62,387 bases of DNA, taken from Paenibacillus sp. 32O-W (GTDB taxonomy: Bacteria; Bacillota; Bacilli; Paenibacillales; NBRC-103111). Shown here in pieces: positions 36,669-45,149 of the stretch. The stretch is taken from assembly GCF_007679495.1 (NCBI RefSeq), contig NZ_VEGP01000029.1, positions 1-62,387 on the forward strand. The letters run 5' to 3'. A model generated the notes under the pieces. It was not told where the DNA came from, ran no database searches, and saw only the letters and a program-made list of their open reading frames with translations. A program made the position numbers and the translations under genes. How positions within the stretch are numbered: the first letter of the stretch is position 1; every line of letters starts with the position of its first letter.

Positions 36669-37028
36669 GGATAAACGGCTATCGCCGTCCTTAGGACGGG
36701 TGCGTTTACCGGTGAAATATAAAAAAAGCTCTTAACGGAGCATCTCGAAGATGAATAACCCGGTATTAGAGGAAGCTTTTTATGCCAATAGGAATCTATA
36801 TTTTCATCGTATTAATGCTGTAAAGAATTTAAAGATTCCTATGTGGTAAAAAAAGCTCCTAACGGAGCATCTCGAAGATGAATAACCCGGTATTAGAGGA
36901 AGCTTTTTATGCCAATAGGAATCTATATTTTCATCGTATTAACGAAACTTAAAGATTCCTATGTGGTAAAAAAAGCTCCTAACGGAGCATCTCGAAGATG
37001 AAAAAAACTTATACTTTCTTATATTTTA
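36669..37028 (+). repeat. Repeat B carrying two full A units and one partial A unit
   Basis: B left half: 36669-36722, ending GGTGAAATATAA. Then A units 36723-36849 (127 bp) and 36850-36969 (120 bp), and the first 33 bases of a third (36970-37002). B resumes at about 37003 with AAAACTTATACTTTC and ends by 37028. The third unit ends inside B, so a deletion has joined A to the B right half and removed its GAACAGG part. Both full A units use the arm type AATAGGAATCT/AGATTCCTAT. Confidence 0.85.
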
Positions 37029-37065
37029 AAAAACGCCCCCCTGCGTAATTCGCAAGAAAGCGTTA
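37027..37065 (-). terminator. Terminator after tRNA-Ser
   Basis: On the minus strand AACGC and GCGTT enclose an inner CTTGCG/CGCAG pair, followed by TTTTTT. It lies about 77 bases downstream of the tRNA. It overlaps the right end of the repeat B copy by two bases. Confidence 0.6.
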
Positions 37066-37141
37066 GTTAACGGAATTATGTATAGACCCTGCTCGACCCA
37101 CCCTCACAACCTGTAATCTATAAATCACATGGTTGGATAAA

Positions 37142-37232
37142 TGGCGGAAAGGGTGGGATTCGAACCCACGCACGCCTTGCGACGCCTAGCTGATTTCGAG
37201 TCAGCCCCCTTGGACCTCTTGGGTACCTTTCC
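37142..37232 (-). tRNA. tRNA-Ser (anticodon CGA)
   Basis: A 91-nt class II tRNA with the CCA end encoded. The acceptor stem GGAAAGG pairs with CCTTTCC, the anticodon stem GCTGA with TCAGC, and the loop CTCGAAA gives anticodon CGA, which reads UCG. A long variable arm (GGCGTCGCAAGGCGTGC) is typical of serine. The T-arm contains GTTCGAATC. Confidence 0.95.
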
Positions 37233-37274
37233 GTTTAGCACAAGAAAGATTGTACCATAAGATGCAGGGTAAAA

Positions 37275-37499
37275 TCAACTGAATTGTTGTCCGGGATCGG
37301 AAAATTCCGGATTGGACCGCAGCACTTTTTTAAGCTTGCTTTCAAACTTCGCCCTCGGCACCAGAACACTATGCTTGCACCCGGTGCAGCGGATCCGGAT
37401 ATCCATTCCCATACGAATGATTTCCATTTCATTAGTGCCGCATGGGTGCGGCTTTTTCATCTGGACAACATCTCCAAGCTGATACTGCTTACGCTCCAT
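37275..37499 (-). CDS. DUF951 domain protein
   Basis: A 74-residue protein of the DUF951 family of Bacillota. It starts MERKQYQLGDVVQMKKPHPCGTN and has three cysteines arranged as HPCG and RCTGC, suggesting metal binding. I place the start at 37499, with AAGGGGG about eleven bases upstream, since the longer frame runs into mscS. Usually found beside MscS and near the origin in this group. Function unknown. Confidence 0.8.
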   Translation of the reverse strand: MERKQYQLGDVVQMKKPHPCGTNEMEIIRMGMDIRIRCTGCKHSVLVPRAKFESKLKKVLRSNPEFSDPGQQFS

Positions 37500-37524
37500 C
37501 TCCCCTGTTTCCCCCTTCCTTGAC

Positions 37525-38400
37525 TTACGCCGGCATGGCAATTTCGATTTTATGCTGATCCAGTGTTTTCTTCACTTGGGCCAATATTTCTCTCTTCACT
37601 TGTTCTTCCTGATTAGGCTTGCATTCGGCAACAATCCTCAAGGTTAAATCCGACATCCCCATCGTCTGCATGCCGAGCACTTCCGGCCTGGTTACCAGGA
37701 GCTGATTGTCGGCCATTTCTGCAAACGCCTCTTTCAGATAGAATATTGCTTTATCGACATCGGAATGATAGGAAAGAACAATATCAACAACAGAAAGCGA
37801 ATTCCGCATCGAATAATTCGTTACCTGCGTAATTAAGCCGTTAGGAATAATATAAACCTCTCCTGTCCAACTGGCAATACGCGTCACCCTTAAACCGATT
37901 TCCTCTACCGTACCTTTATAACTGCCGATTTGGACCGTGTCGCCTACGGCAAACTGATCTTCAAATATAATGAAAAAACCGGTGATCACATCTTTCACCA
38001 AGCTTTGTGCTCCGAAACCGATGGCCAGACCGACGACTCCGGCTCCCGCCAGCAACGGCCCTAAATGCAGTCCAAGCTGACTGAGAATCATCAATATCAG
38101 AATAAAATTAACCGTATAATTAACGACATTTCCTACAAGCTTGCCTAAAGTTTTGGCCCGCCGCTGACTGAATCTTAACGGATTCTTTTCACGTTCCCTC
38201 ACAAGTCGGTCCACCAGACGTCTGGTGACTGCCTTGACGATTTTACCGAGGAGGAGAATCAGTAATATTTTGATGAGACCGATCAATATTTGATTCCAGG
38301 TTTTCGGGCTCATGAACGTTTCAACGAGTTGGGAATAAAAATGATGAATTGCATTAGTATTCTCTGTAAGCGCTTCTTGAACAAGTATATTGCTCAGCAC
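37525..38400 (-). CDS. Small-conductance mechanosensitive channel (MscS family)
   Basis: A 291-residue channel that opens on membrane tension to release solutes after osmotic down-shock. Hydrophobic helices at about residues 38-60, 88-110 and 112-145 include the pore-lining Gly/Ala stretch GAGVVGLAIGFGAQSLVKD. The cytoplasmic beta domain follows (FAVGDTVQIGSYKGTVEEIGLR). YkuT/YggB-like in length. It lies between the DUF951 and DUF3343 genes, all on one strand with short gaps. Confidence 0.92.
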   Translation of the reverse strand: MLSNILVQEALTENTNAIHHFYSQLVETFMSPKTWNQILIGLIKILLILLLGKIVKAVTRRLVDRLVREREKNPLRFSQRRAKTLGKLVGNVVNYTVNFILILMILSQLGLHLGPLLAGAGVVGLAIGFGAQSLVKDVITGFFIIFEDQFAVGDTVQIGSYKGTVEEIGLRVTRIASWTGEVYIIPNGLITQVTNYSMRNSLSVVDIVLSYHSDVDKAIFYLKEAFAEMADNQLLVTRPEVLGMQTMGMSDLTLRIVAECKPNQEEQVKREILAQVKKTLDQHKIEIAMPA

Positions 38401-38420
38401 TTGGTTGTCCTCCCTGTCCG

Positions 38421-38681
38421 TTACCGTTCTGGCATATCGATGGTAACATATTTCCCATTCTTTTGAAAATAAATCCCCCTGATTTCCACCTGCTCCGTCC
38501 GTATGATGTTCTGGACCCTCTCCAACTCCGCAGCATCAAATTCAATGGACAAAGCACAGCCGGCGGTAATTTCCTTGGGCGTAGGCCGGATATCTATTTC
38601 AATATCGGCATATTCCAGAAGCATCTCCGCCCTTAAAGCTTGCTGTGTAGAATCAAAAGCAATGACCATTAACGATTCCAT
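38421..38681 (-). CDS. DUF3343 domain protein
   Basis: An 86-residue protein with the pattern of DUF3343 proteins (LMVIAFDSTQQALRAEMLL, IDIRPTPKEITAGCALSIEF). The single cysteine in TAGCALS is the family's candidate active residue, proposed to carry sulfur or selenium. It lies near a cysteine desulfurase family gene about 1.4 kb away, which makes a sulfur-transfer role plausible but unproven. Confidence 0.78.
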   Translation of the reverse strand: MESLMVIAFDSTQQALRAEMLLEYADIEIDIRPTPKEITAGCALSIEFDAAELERVQNIIRTEQVEIRGIYFQKNGKYVTIDMPER

Positions 38682-38898
38682 GCCATTTATTCCTTTCTGG
38701 TCTCTCTGTTCCTCAACAACAAAATCTCACGCATAGATGCCTCCGCATCTCCTATAAAATGATTCTAGTTCTATTTTCTTGTTTTTGAATGGTGCATGTA
38801 TAAACAGCATTTTCCAGCCGTATACTAGTAGAAAAGCTCTATGGATGCCCTTTCGGAGATATCGATGTGGTCAAAAAATAACGGACATGGAGGAAACC

Positions 38899-39519
38899 AT
38901 GAAATTTTCTTTCAATGCGGACAAGAATTCGTCCAGCGGTTCCATTCTCGTTCCTTATACCGACTCTCAATCGGCGCAAATGATCGCTTCCAAGCTCTCC
39001 CTCTATTTTCAAGAGGTTCCGGTTGCCCAACCGATTATCTTCGTCTGTATCGGAACCGACCGTTCTACCGGCGATGCACTCGGGCCATTAGTGGGCACCC
39101 GCTTGCTCGCTTACAATCTGGTCGACTTTCCTGTTTATGGAACCCTGGAAGAGCCCGTCCATGCCCTAAATCTGGCCGAAACCTTATCGGCCATCGAACA
39201 AACCTATAGAGATCCTTTCATCGTAGGAATAGATGCTTGTCTGGGCCAGCTCTCCAGCGTGGGGTCCATTAAGGTAGGCTCCGGCCCTCTGAAGCCGGGA
39301 GCCGGCGTCAACAAGGATTTACCGCCCGTCGGCCATATTCACATCACTGGAATCGTGAATGTCGGAGGCTTCATGGAGTATTTTGTTCTCCAGAACACCC
39401 GATTGCATCTGGTTACGATGCTGGCGGATACGATTGCCAAGTCGATTCATCTGTCCCTTAATCATTCCCAGAGGACAGCCTCTGCGGCTTTCCCGCCTTT
39501 TCCATTATCAAATCAATAA
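38899..39519 (+). CDS. yyaC: YyaC spore protease-related protein
   Basis: YyaC family, structurally related to the germination protease GPR and usually found in spore formers. The motif IGTDRSTGDALGPLVG and VGIDACLGQ fit the family. I set the start at ATG 38899 (MKFSFNADK), with GGAGG six bases upstream; the longer frame has no such site. Length about 206 is standard. It is on the plus strand against neighbours, and its last 62 bases overlap the 3' end of the convergent DUF4446 gene. It shows that the organism sporulates. Confidence 0.9.
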   Translation: MKFSFNADKNSSSGSILVPYTDSQSAQMIASKLSLYFQEVPVAQPIIFVCIGTDRSTGDALGPLVGTRLLAYNLVDFPVYGTLEEPVHALNLAETLSAIEQTYRDPFIVGIDACLGQLSSVGSIKVGSGPLKPGAGVNKDLPPVGHIHITGIVNVGGFMEYFVLQNTRLHLVTMLADTIAKSIHLSLNHSQRTASAAFPPFPLSNQ

Positions 39520-39979
39520 CTTGTTTTTCCTCCGGGGATAAACTGTAGGAGGACACGCCTTGTTTGATCGGTTTCGCATACAAATAACTTTCGTTTCGGC
39601 CATGAATGCCTGTTAATACAACCCCGTCTCTTTCTTCGTCCAGAAAAGCGATGGAGAAGCTCATATCACTCCCCTGATCGGGAAAGGCATTATACCGGAT
39701 TACCTCTACATGGCCCTTCATTTTTTTCATTTCCTTCTCCAGGTGTTGGACAGATTCCATATAATTCTGATTCGCTGCCGCTGCTTGCCGGTAGCTTTCT
39801 TGCATTTGTATAAGCATCTGTTCCAGATTTTCCGTGCCCCCGCGCATCATTCTTTTGTATTTCTTATTCATCCTGGCCAGCTTGATCCAGAGCACGATAA
39901 TGAGAAGGAACATGAACCCGATAACCAGCACTTGCACAGCTTCCCACATTTCGGGCTCCAATCCGAATATTAATTCCAT
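39458..39979 (-). CDS. DUF4446 family membrane protein
   Basis: A 173-residue protein with one N-terminal membrane helix (AVQVLVIGFMFLLIIVLWIKL), a coiled-coil segment (about residues 48-90) and a DUF4446 domain (VIRYNAFPDQGSDMSFSIAFLDEERDGVVLTGI and onward). Function unknown. The family is common near parAB in Bacillota. Its 3' end overlaps yyaC on the other strand. Confidence 0.85.
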   Translation of the reverse strand: MELIFGLEPEMWEAVQVLVIGFMFLLIIVLWIKLARMNKKYKRMMRGGTENLEQMLIQMQESYRQAAAANQNYMESVQHLEKEMKKMKGHVEVIRYNAFPDQGSDMSFSIAFLDEERDGVVLTGIHGRNESYLYAKPIKQGVSSYSLSPEEKQVIDLIMEKAGKPQRLSSGND

Positions 39980-40076
39980 ACATGTGCCACCCTTTTTTTC
40001 TAAATATAAGAGGATAGGCTTGCAACCCTCGGCTCCTATTTTTCAAATTTTGATCTCTTCTAATGAAAATTCTTTA

Positions 40077-41255
40077 TTAGTTTTTCTCTTTCCCCTGCTT
40101 CTTATATCCTCGGCAAATTTCTTCCATCGCCTTAATTAAGCATTCCACCTGCTCCACAGTCGAATAATAACCGACACTGGCTCTAACGGCCCCTGTAGCT
40201 GTTGTCCCTGCCGTTTCATGACCGAGAGGCGTGCAGTGAAAACCGGCACGGACGGCAATCCGATATTCGCGGTCCAATTGAAAAGCGATTTCCGAAGCAT
40301 CCGCATTCTCCACCACAAAAGAGACAATTCCTGTCTTGTCTTCCCCTAAATCCGGACCGAGTATTCGTAAGCCGGAAATGTTCCGCAGCCCCTCCATCAT
40401 TAACTGCGTCAATTCCCATTCCTTCCTATGGATCTGTTCCACCGTTTCTTTCATGATAAACTTGATCCCTGCTGCTAATCCGGCAATCCCAACCGTATTC
40501 GGCGTCCCGGCTTCATATCGATCCGGGCGAACGGAAGGCTGATCCACCTCCTCCGATTGACTTCCCGTTCCTCCATGAAGAATCGGCTCCAAATCGATCT
40601 CAGGGGATATATATAGCCCCCCGGTACCCTGTGGGCCGAGCAAACCCTTATGCCCGGGAAAGGCCAGCATATCGATGCCTTCCTCAGCAACATTTATCGG
40701 CACCGTCCCTGCCGTCTGAGCCGCATCAACCAGCAGCTTGACGCCGTTATGTCGGCACAGCTCCGCAAACTCGGCTATTGGCTGTATCGTACCCAGCAAA
40801 TTAGAGCTATGGCTGCAAACAAATAGCGTAGTTTCCGGCCGAAAGGCTGCAGCCGCTTCATCCACACTTATTTTCCCCTGTTTATCAGCCTGCAAATAAG
40901 TAATTTGAACCCCTCTGGTCCTTCGCAAATATTCCAAAGGCCGTCTTACCGAGTTATGTTCCATCGAGGTACAGATGACGTGGTGGTCTCCTTGGCGCAC
41001 AAAGCCTTTAATGGCTAAATTCAGAGCTGCGGTCGCATTGGACGTAAAGACGATATCATTCGGATTGCGAATTCCAAACAGCTTGGCCGCCAGAGTGCGT
41101 GCTTCAAATACAATCCGGCTTGCCCTCACCGCCATGCTGTGGCTTCCTCTTCCCGGATTAGCCCCCGCTTCTTCCATACATGCAATCATAGCTTCTGCAA
41201 CTTCAGGAGGCTTCGGCCAAGAGGAAGCGGCATTATCAAAATATATATGAGGCAC
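40077..41255 (-). CDS. Cysteine desulfurase family protein (class V aminotransferase)
   Basis: PLP-dependent enzyme of the class V fold that removes sulfur from cysteine. The N-terminal YFDNAASSWPKP and the PLP-lysine in FPGHKGLLGPQGTGGLY are clear, as is the cysteine-loop region near RAGFHCTPLGHE. I favour GTG 41255 because GGAGG precedes it at good distance; ATG 41300 would add 15 residues with a poor ribosome site. Of the small YyaO/Csd-like group rather than the main IscS type. Confidence 0.85.
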   Translation of the reverse strand: MPHIYFDNAASSWPKPPEVAEAMIACMEEAGANPGRGSHSMAVRASRIVFEARTLAAKLFGIRNPNDIVFTSNATAALNLAIKGFVRQGDHHVICTSMEHNSVRRPLEYLRRTRGVQITYLQADKQGKISVDEAAAAFRPETTLFVCSHSSNLLGTIQPIAEFAELCRHNGVKLLVDAAQTAGTVPINVAEEGIDMLAFPGHKGLLGPQGTGGLYISPEIDLEPILHGGTGSQSEEVDQPSVRPDRYEAGTPNTVGIAGLAAGIKFIMKETVEQIHRKEWELTQLMMEGLRNISGLRILGPDLGEDKTGIVSFVVENADASEIAFQLDREYRIAVRAGFHCTPLGHETAGTTATGAVRASVGYYSTVEQVECLIKAMEEICRGYKKQGKEKN

Positions 41256-41340
41256 CCTCCCCCCTCCTTCCGTCAAATTTCCACCTTTATAATCATTCAC
41301 TCTAATTCCCGACTATCCATCAACTTCACTGCAGCTTTTT

Positions 41341-41462
41341 AGCGAGAAAAATGAAGCCTTTTCGAAGAAATCGAATCCATCTTTAGCGGAAACTTTTTAT
41401 GCCAATGAGAAGTTGTTCTACTTTTAATGCAATTTATACACTTAAACTCTCTAGTTTGGTCA
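41341..41462 (+). repeat. Decayed copy of repeat A
   Basis: The order of landmarks is retained: a GAAGCCTTTTCGAAGA-like segment, AAACTTTTTATGCCAAT, GAGAAGTTGTTC, ACTTAAACTCTCTAG and TTTGGTCAA at the end. Many substitutions have broken the stems. It lies between the cysteine desulfurase gene and the parB terminator, not inside a B element. Confidence 0.6.
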
Positions 41463-41512
41463 AGAAAAGCATACCTTGTCGGTTTACTCTCGGAAAACCT
41501 CGGTATGCTTAT
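41463..41512 (-). terminator. Terminator after parB
   Basis: On the minus strand AGCATACC and GGTATGCT pair, with an inner GGTTT/AAACC pair, followed by TTTTCTT. It ends the soj-parB transcript, about 90 bases after the parB stop. Confidence 0.8.
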
Positions 41513-41600
41513 ATATTCCTACAACAAACGTTCTTATCTCTCCAAGAAACCGGGGTGACAATGATTTCTCCAACTCTACAAGCAATCTTACCTTTTACCC

Positions 41601-42461
41601 TTAAGATGTTTTTCCCTGCAGCAGCTCAAGCAGCCTTTCCAAATCTTCTTTAGAATAATATAGCAGCTCAATCTTCCCTTTGTTGTTGGAATGCTTGATC
41701 TTTACAGTTGTCTGGTAGAAATCTCTTAATGTTTCCTCTACTTGATGAATATATGGATCTCTCTTTCTATTCGGCTTCGTTTTAGGCTCATTCTTCGACT
41801 TTTCTTCGTGCTTCTGAATCGCTTCTTCCAGCTCACGTACACTCCACTGTTCACGAATCGTCAGCTCTGCAAACTCCTTCTTCAGCTTGTCGTTCTTTAC
41901 TCCGACAATCGCCCGGGCATGTCCCATGGATAATGTTCCACGTGAAACATATTTTTTGATTTCCTCCGGCAATTGCAGCAATCTCAAGAAGTTCGCTACG
42001 TGGGACCGGCTCTTCCCTACCTTCATCGCAAGCTCCTCTTGAGTAAGAGAAAACTGTTCCGCCAATGATTGATACGCTTGAGCAAGCTCTATCGCATTCA
42101 AATCTTCTCTCTGAATATTCTCGATTAGAGCAATCTCCATCACTTGCTGATCTGAAAACTTCTTAACGACAGCCGGAATCGTAGCTTGTCCTGATAGCTG
42201 AGAGGCCCTGAACCGTCTCTCTCCTGCAATAATTTCATACCCTTTGAGAACTGTCCTTACAATAATCGGTTGAATAACGCCATGCTCTTTAATCGATGCG
42301 GCAAGCTCTTGAATGCTTTCTTCATCAAATGTTTTTCGAGGCTGATATGGATTAGGCCGGAGCTGTGAAAGGGGAATTTCAATTACTTTATCGTCATCGC
42401 TAATATTTAAAGAAGGAATTAGAGCGTCTAATCCTCTACCCAGTCTTTTATTCAAGTTCAA
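41601..42461 (-). CDS. parB: Chromosome partitioning protein ParB (Spo0J)
   Basis: ParB/Spo0J of 286 residues. The N-terminal CTPase/ParB box (IIAGERRFRASQL) and the central helix-turn-helix (LTQEELAMKVGKSRSHVANFLRLL) that binds parS are clear, then a C-terminal dimerisation domain. It starts at TTG 42461, overlapping the end of soj by 14 bases. A parS site lies inside the gene. It loads SMC and spreads from parS, and with Soj it regulates DnaA. Confidence 0.95.
   Translation of the reverse strand: MNLNKRLGRGLDALIPSLNISDDDKVIEIPLSQLRPNPYQPRKTFDEESIQELAASIKEHGVIQPIIVRTVLKGYEIIAGERRFRASQLSGQATIPAVVKKFSDQQVMEIALIENIQREDLNAIELAQAYQSLAEQFSLTQEELAMKVGKSRSHVANFLRLLQLPEEIKKYVSRGTLSMGHARAIVGVKNDKLKKEFAELTIREQWSVRELEEAIQKHEEKSKNEPKTKPNRKRDPYIHQVEETLRDFYQTTVKIKHSNNKGKIELLYYSKEDLERLLELLQGKTS
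41934..41949. other. parS site inside parB
   Basis: TGTTCCACGTGAAACA matches the 16-base parS consensus (TGTTNCACGTGAAACA) at every position. A parS of the same form lies within spo0J in Bacillus subtilis. ParB is expected to bind here and spread along the origin region. Confidence 0.92.
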
Positions 42462-43209
42462 TCACTTCCTTCGCTAATTCCATATACACTTCTGCCCCTT
42501 TGGAGCGTGGATCATAGGTTATTATGGACTGACCGTGACTGGGCGCTTCGCTCAAACGAACGTTGCGCGGAATAATGGTCCGGTATACTTTCTGCTGGAA
42601 GTATTTCTTTACTTCCTCTATGACCTGAATACCGAGATTCGTTCTAGCGTCAAACATCGTTAGAAGAACTCCTTCAATCTGCAACGAGGTATTCAAATGC
42701 TTCTGCACTAGCCGTACAGTATTTAATAATTGACTTAATCCTTCCAGAGCATAATATTCACATTGGATAGGTATAATGACAGAATCGGCCGCCGTTAAAG
42801 AATTAAGAGTCAGCATGCCGAGGGAAGGAGGACAATCAATCAATATATAGTCGAATATGTGCTTTACAAGCTGCAGAGATTTCTTCAGGCGAACCTCTCT
42901 GGAAATCGTAGGCACTAATTCGATTTCGGCGCCGGCTAGCTGGATCGTTGCCGGAATCACCTTCAAATTTGGCAGATTTGTATCTAAAATAGCTTCTTTA
43001 GGATGAACATCGTTAATAATAATGTCGTAGATACAGTAAACGACATCCGCTTTGTTCACACCTATTCCGCTAGTCGTATTCCCCTGGGGGTCTATATCGA
43101 CCAACAACACCTTTTTTCCTAACGCGGATAAGGATGCGCCGAGGTTTACTGAGGTGGTTGTTTTGCCAACTCCTCCTTTTTGATTAGTAATGGCAATAAT
43201 CTTTGACAC
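42448..43209 (-). CDS. soj: Chromosome partitioning ATPase ParA (Soj)
   Basis: A deviant Walker A ATPase of 253 residues: KGGVGKTTTSVN at the N-terminus, DIDPQGNTT and the Walker B LIDCPPSLG. It acts with ParB in origin segregation and regulates DnaA by its monomer-dimer state. The start is GTG 43209 with GAGGTGA upstream. It overlaps parB by 14 bases, so both are one transcript. Confidence 0.96.
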   Translation of the reverse strand: MSKIIAITNQKGGVGKTTTSVNLGASLSALGKKVLLVDIDPQGNTTSGIGVNKADVVYCIYDIIINDVHPKEAILDTNLPNLKVIPATIQLAGAEIELVPTISREVRLKKSLQLVKHIFDYILIDCPPSLGMLTLNSLTAADSVIIPIQCEYYALEGLSQLLNTVRLVQKHLNTSLQIEGVLLTMFDARTNLGIQVIEEVKKYFQQKVYRTIIPRNVRLSEAPSHGQSIITYDPRSKGAEVYMELAKEVIELE

Positions 43210-43296
43210 ATTGGTTCACCTCAATATCGTTATTCACATCAACCGAATTAACCAATGAACCGTAGGCCGGACCCTGCCAACGGCACGATTGCTCGA

Positions 43297-43327
43297 CAAA
43301 AAAAGCGGCCATCGCCGCAGTTTTTTA
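43297..43327 (-). terminator. Terminator after the mnmE-mnmG-rsmG-noc transcript
   Basis: GCGGC and GCCGC pair around a short loop with A- and T-runs of seven and six bases on either side. On the minus strand it follows noc and the B repeat at 43.3-43.4 kb. Confidence 0.8.
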
Positions 43328-43421
43328 AAATATAAGAAAGTATAAGTTTTCATCTATACCTGTTCTTATATTTCATTGGTAAACGCGCCCGTCCTAAGGA
43401 CGGCGATAGCCGTTTATCCTT
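43326..43421 (-). repeat. Repeat B, intact and without an A insert
   Basis: A full B copy in reverse orientation: on the minus strand it reads GGATAAACGGCTATCGCCG, then CGTCCTTAGGACG, TTTACC, AATGAAATATAAGAACAGG and CTTATACTTTCTTATATTTTA. The A insertion point is uninterrupted. The right half forms a long hairpin (AAATATAAGAA with TTCTTATATTT). It lies between noc and its terminator. Confidence 0.82.
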
Positions 43422-43437
43422 GTTCGAAACATACGCT

Positions 43438-44253
43438 TTATTGTTTAGGAATCGATATGATGATTTCGTAATGATCTTCGAAGTCTTTCTCATCTGTACT
43501 AATGTTCATACCCGAACTCGAAATCATGTCCACGGACTGTCTGATTGTATTGACTGCCAGCCTCACATCTTTAGAGAAAGTAATTCTCTTCTTCCTCTTG
43601 GGCTTGCTCGCCTCATTGTAGAAGTTAACCCTGGCTTCCGTCTGTTTTACATTCAAATCTTTAGTAATGATCTCGTCCAGAAGCTTCAACTGAAGCTCTT
43701 CATTGTCCAAAGATAACAGAGCCCGGGCATGACGCTCCGAAATTTTCCGTTCCATAAGCGCTTGCTTAACAGGCTCGCTTAGCTGCAGAAGCCTGATTTT
43801 ATTGGCAATCGTCGATTGGCTTTTCCCCAGTCTTTGGGCCAGACTTTCCTGAGTCAGCTGATGCAGCTCCATTAGCTTCTGATAAGCAACCGCTTCTTCA
43901 ATAGCCGTTAGTCCTTCCCTCTGAAGGTTTTCGATGAGGGCAATGGAGGCTGCCTGAGCATCGTTAAATTCCCGTATAATGGCCGGGACTGTTTCCAGTC
44001 CAAGCTTCTTAACAGCTCTCCAGCGCCGTTCGCCCGCAATAATCTCAAACTTTCCTTCGCGGACCCGGACTACAATTGGTTGAATAACGCCATGAGTCTT
44101 AATCGTCTGGAGCAGCTCATCTATTCTTTCTTCATCAAATACGGTCCTTGGTTGATAAGGACTCGGTAGAATATCCTGAACGGGTATTTGCTTCACTTCG
44201 TCCGAAGGCGTTCTTTCCGTGAAACCAAAGAGCTTAGATATTTGTTCCCTCAT
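43438..44253 (-). CDS. noc: Nucleoid occlusion protein Noc
   Basis: ParB paralogue that binds its own sites and blocks division over the nucleoid. It has the same ParB box ([13 protein letters not shown]) and a helix-turn-helix ([25 protein letters not shown]). The N-terminus [10 protein letters not shown] resembles the membrane-targeting helix known for Noc. I use ATG 44253 with AGGTGG upstream; a GTG five codons earlier is possible. It lies next to rsmG, the standard place for noc, which separates it from parB. Confidence 0.9.
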   Translation of the reverse strand: MREQISKLFGFTERTPSDEVKQIPVQDILPSPYQPRTVFDEERIDELLQTIKTHGVIQPIVVRVREGKFEIIAGERRWRAVKKLGLETVPAIIREFNDAQAASIALIENLQREGLTAIEEAVAYQKLMELHQLTQESLAQRLGKSQSTIANKIRLLQLSEPVKQALMERKISERHARALLSLDNEELQLKLLDEIITKDLNVKQTEARVNFYNEASKPKRKKRITFSKDVRLAVNTIRQSVDMISSSGMNISTDEKDFEDHYEIIISIPKQ

Positions 44254-44348
44254 CCTGTCTTTACCCACCTAACTCTTTCACAATAAATATCCGTAATAAT
44301 AAATTCTCCACAGACAAGAAATATCCTGCCTGACAGACATGAATTTAT

Positions 44349-44364
44349 TGTTTCACGTGAAACA
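44349..44364. other. Perfect parS site upstream of noc
   Basis: TGTTTCACGTGAAACA, a full 16-base palindrome, lies in the gap between rsmG and noc, about 100 bases before the noc start. Besides nucleating ParB here, it may let ParB influence noc expression. Confidence 0.93.
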
Positions 44365-44414
44365 TTTTTGTTTTTGTCACAAAATTTCGCATATAGCTGG
44401 TGAGGTGTTTGAGT

Positions 44415-45149
44415 TTATGTTCTAACCAGCGGCTTCTTAAGCGGAGTTCCTGCCGGCCGCGGATACTTGCGCGGGGTCTCCCCCGTTTTTTGCAGCACAA
44501 CGATATGTCTTTCCGCTTGCTCGATCGGCAATTCCATGCGATAGATCTGCACCAGCTTGGCTTTCAGTTCTATCATACTGAATGAGGATTCCTCCACTTC
44601 TTCGTGAGGATTGGTGCCTTTCATTGCAGCGAACCAACCGCCCTTACGGACAAAGGGCAAACAAAACTCGTTCAACACACTTTGTCTGGCGACGGCTCTG
44701 GCGGTTACCATATCGAAGTGATCCCGGTATCCGCTTTGTCTGCCCCAATCTTCCGCTCTTCCATGAATTAATTCGACTTCCGAAAGAGATAGCTGTTGAA
44801 CAAGATGCTCAAGAAAACCTATTCTCTTCTTCAATGAGTCGATAATGGTTACCCGAAGATGCGGGAACGCAATTTTCAAAGGGATGCTGGGAAATCCGGC
44901 CCCTGATCCGATATCAGCCAAGGTTCTGATCTCTTGAAGGTCAAGGAAGAAGGACAGAGAGAGGGAGTCGTAAAAATGCTTGATATACACTTGCTCCTCT
45001 TCCGTAATCCCCGTCAGGTTCATCTTCTCATTCCATGTTACCAATTCTCTGTAGTACGTTGCAAACTGCTCCAACTGAACCGGGATCAGCTCGATCCCTT
45101 CCTGCTTGAGCCGACCCGCAAACGATGCCGCTACCGATTCGCTGCTCAT
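44415..45149 (-). CDS. rsmG: 16S rRNA (guanine-527-N7)-methyltransferase RsmG (GidB)
   Basis: RsmG methylates G527 in the 530 loop of 16S rRNA. The AdoMet-binding motif [13 protein letters not shown] and the length of 244 are typical. The start overlaps the mnmG stop by four bases (ATGA). Loss of this enzyme gives low-level streptomycin resistance in other bacteria. The gene is in the mnmE-mnmG-rsmG-noc order of Bacillales. Confidence 0.96.
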   Translation of the reverse strand: MSSESVAASFAGRLKQEGIELIPVQLEQFATYYRELVTWNEKMNLTGITEEEQVYIKHFYDSLSLSFFLDLQEIRTLADIGSGAGFPSIPLKIAFPHLRVTIIDSLKKRIGFLEHLVQQLSLSEVELIHGRAEDWGRQSGYRDHFDMVTARAVARQSVLNEFCLPFVRKGGWFAAMKGTNPHEEVEESSFSMIELKAKLVQIYRMELPIEQAERHIVVLQKTGETPRKYPRPAGTPLKKPLVRT

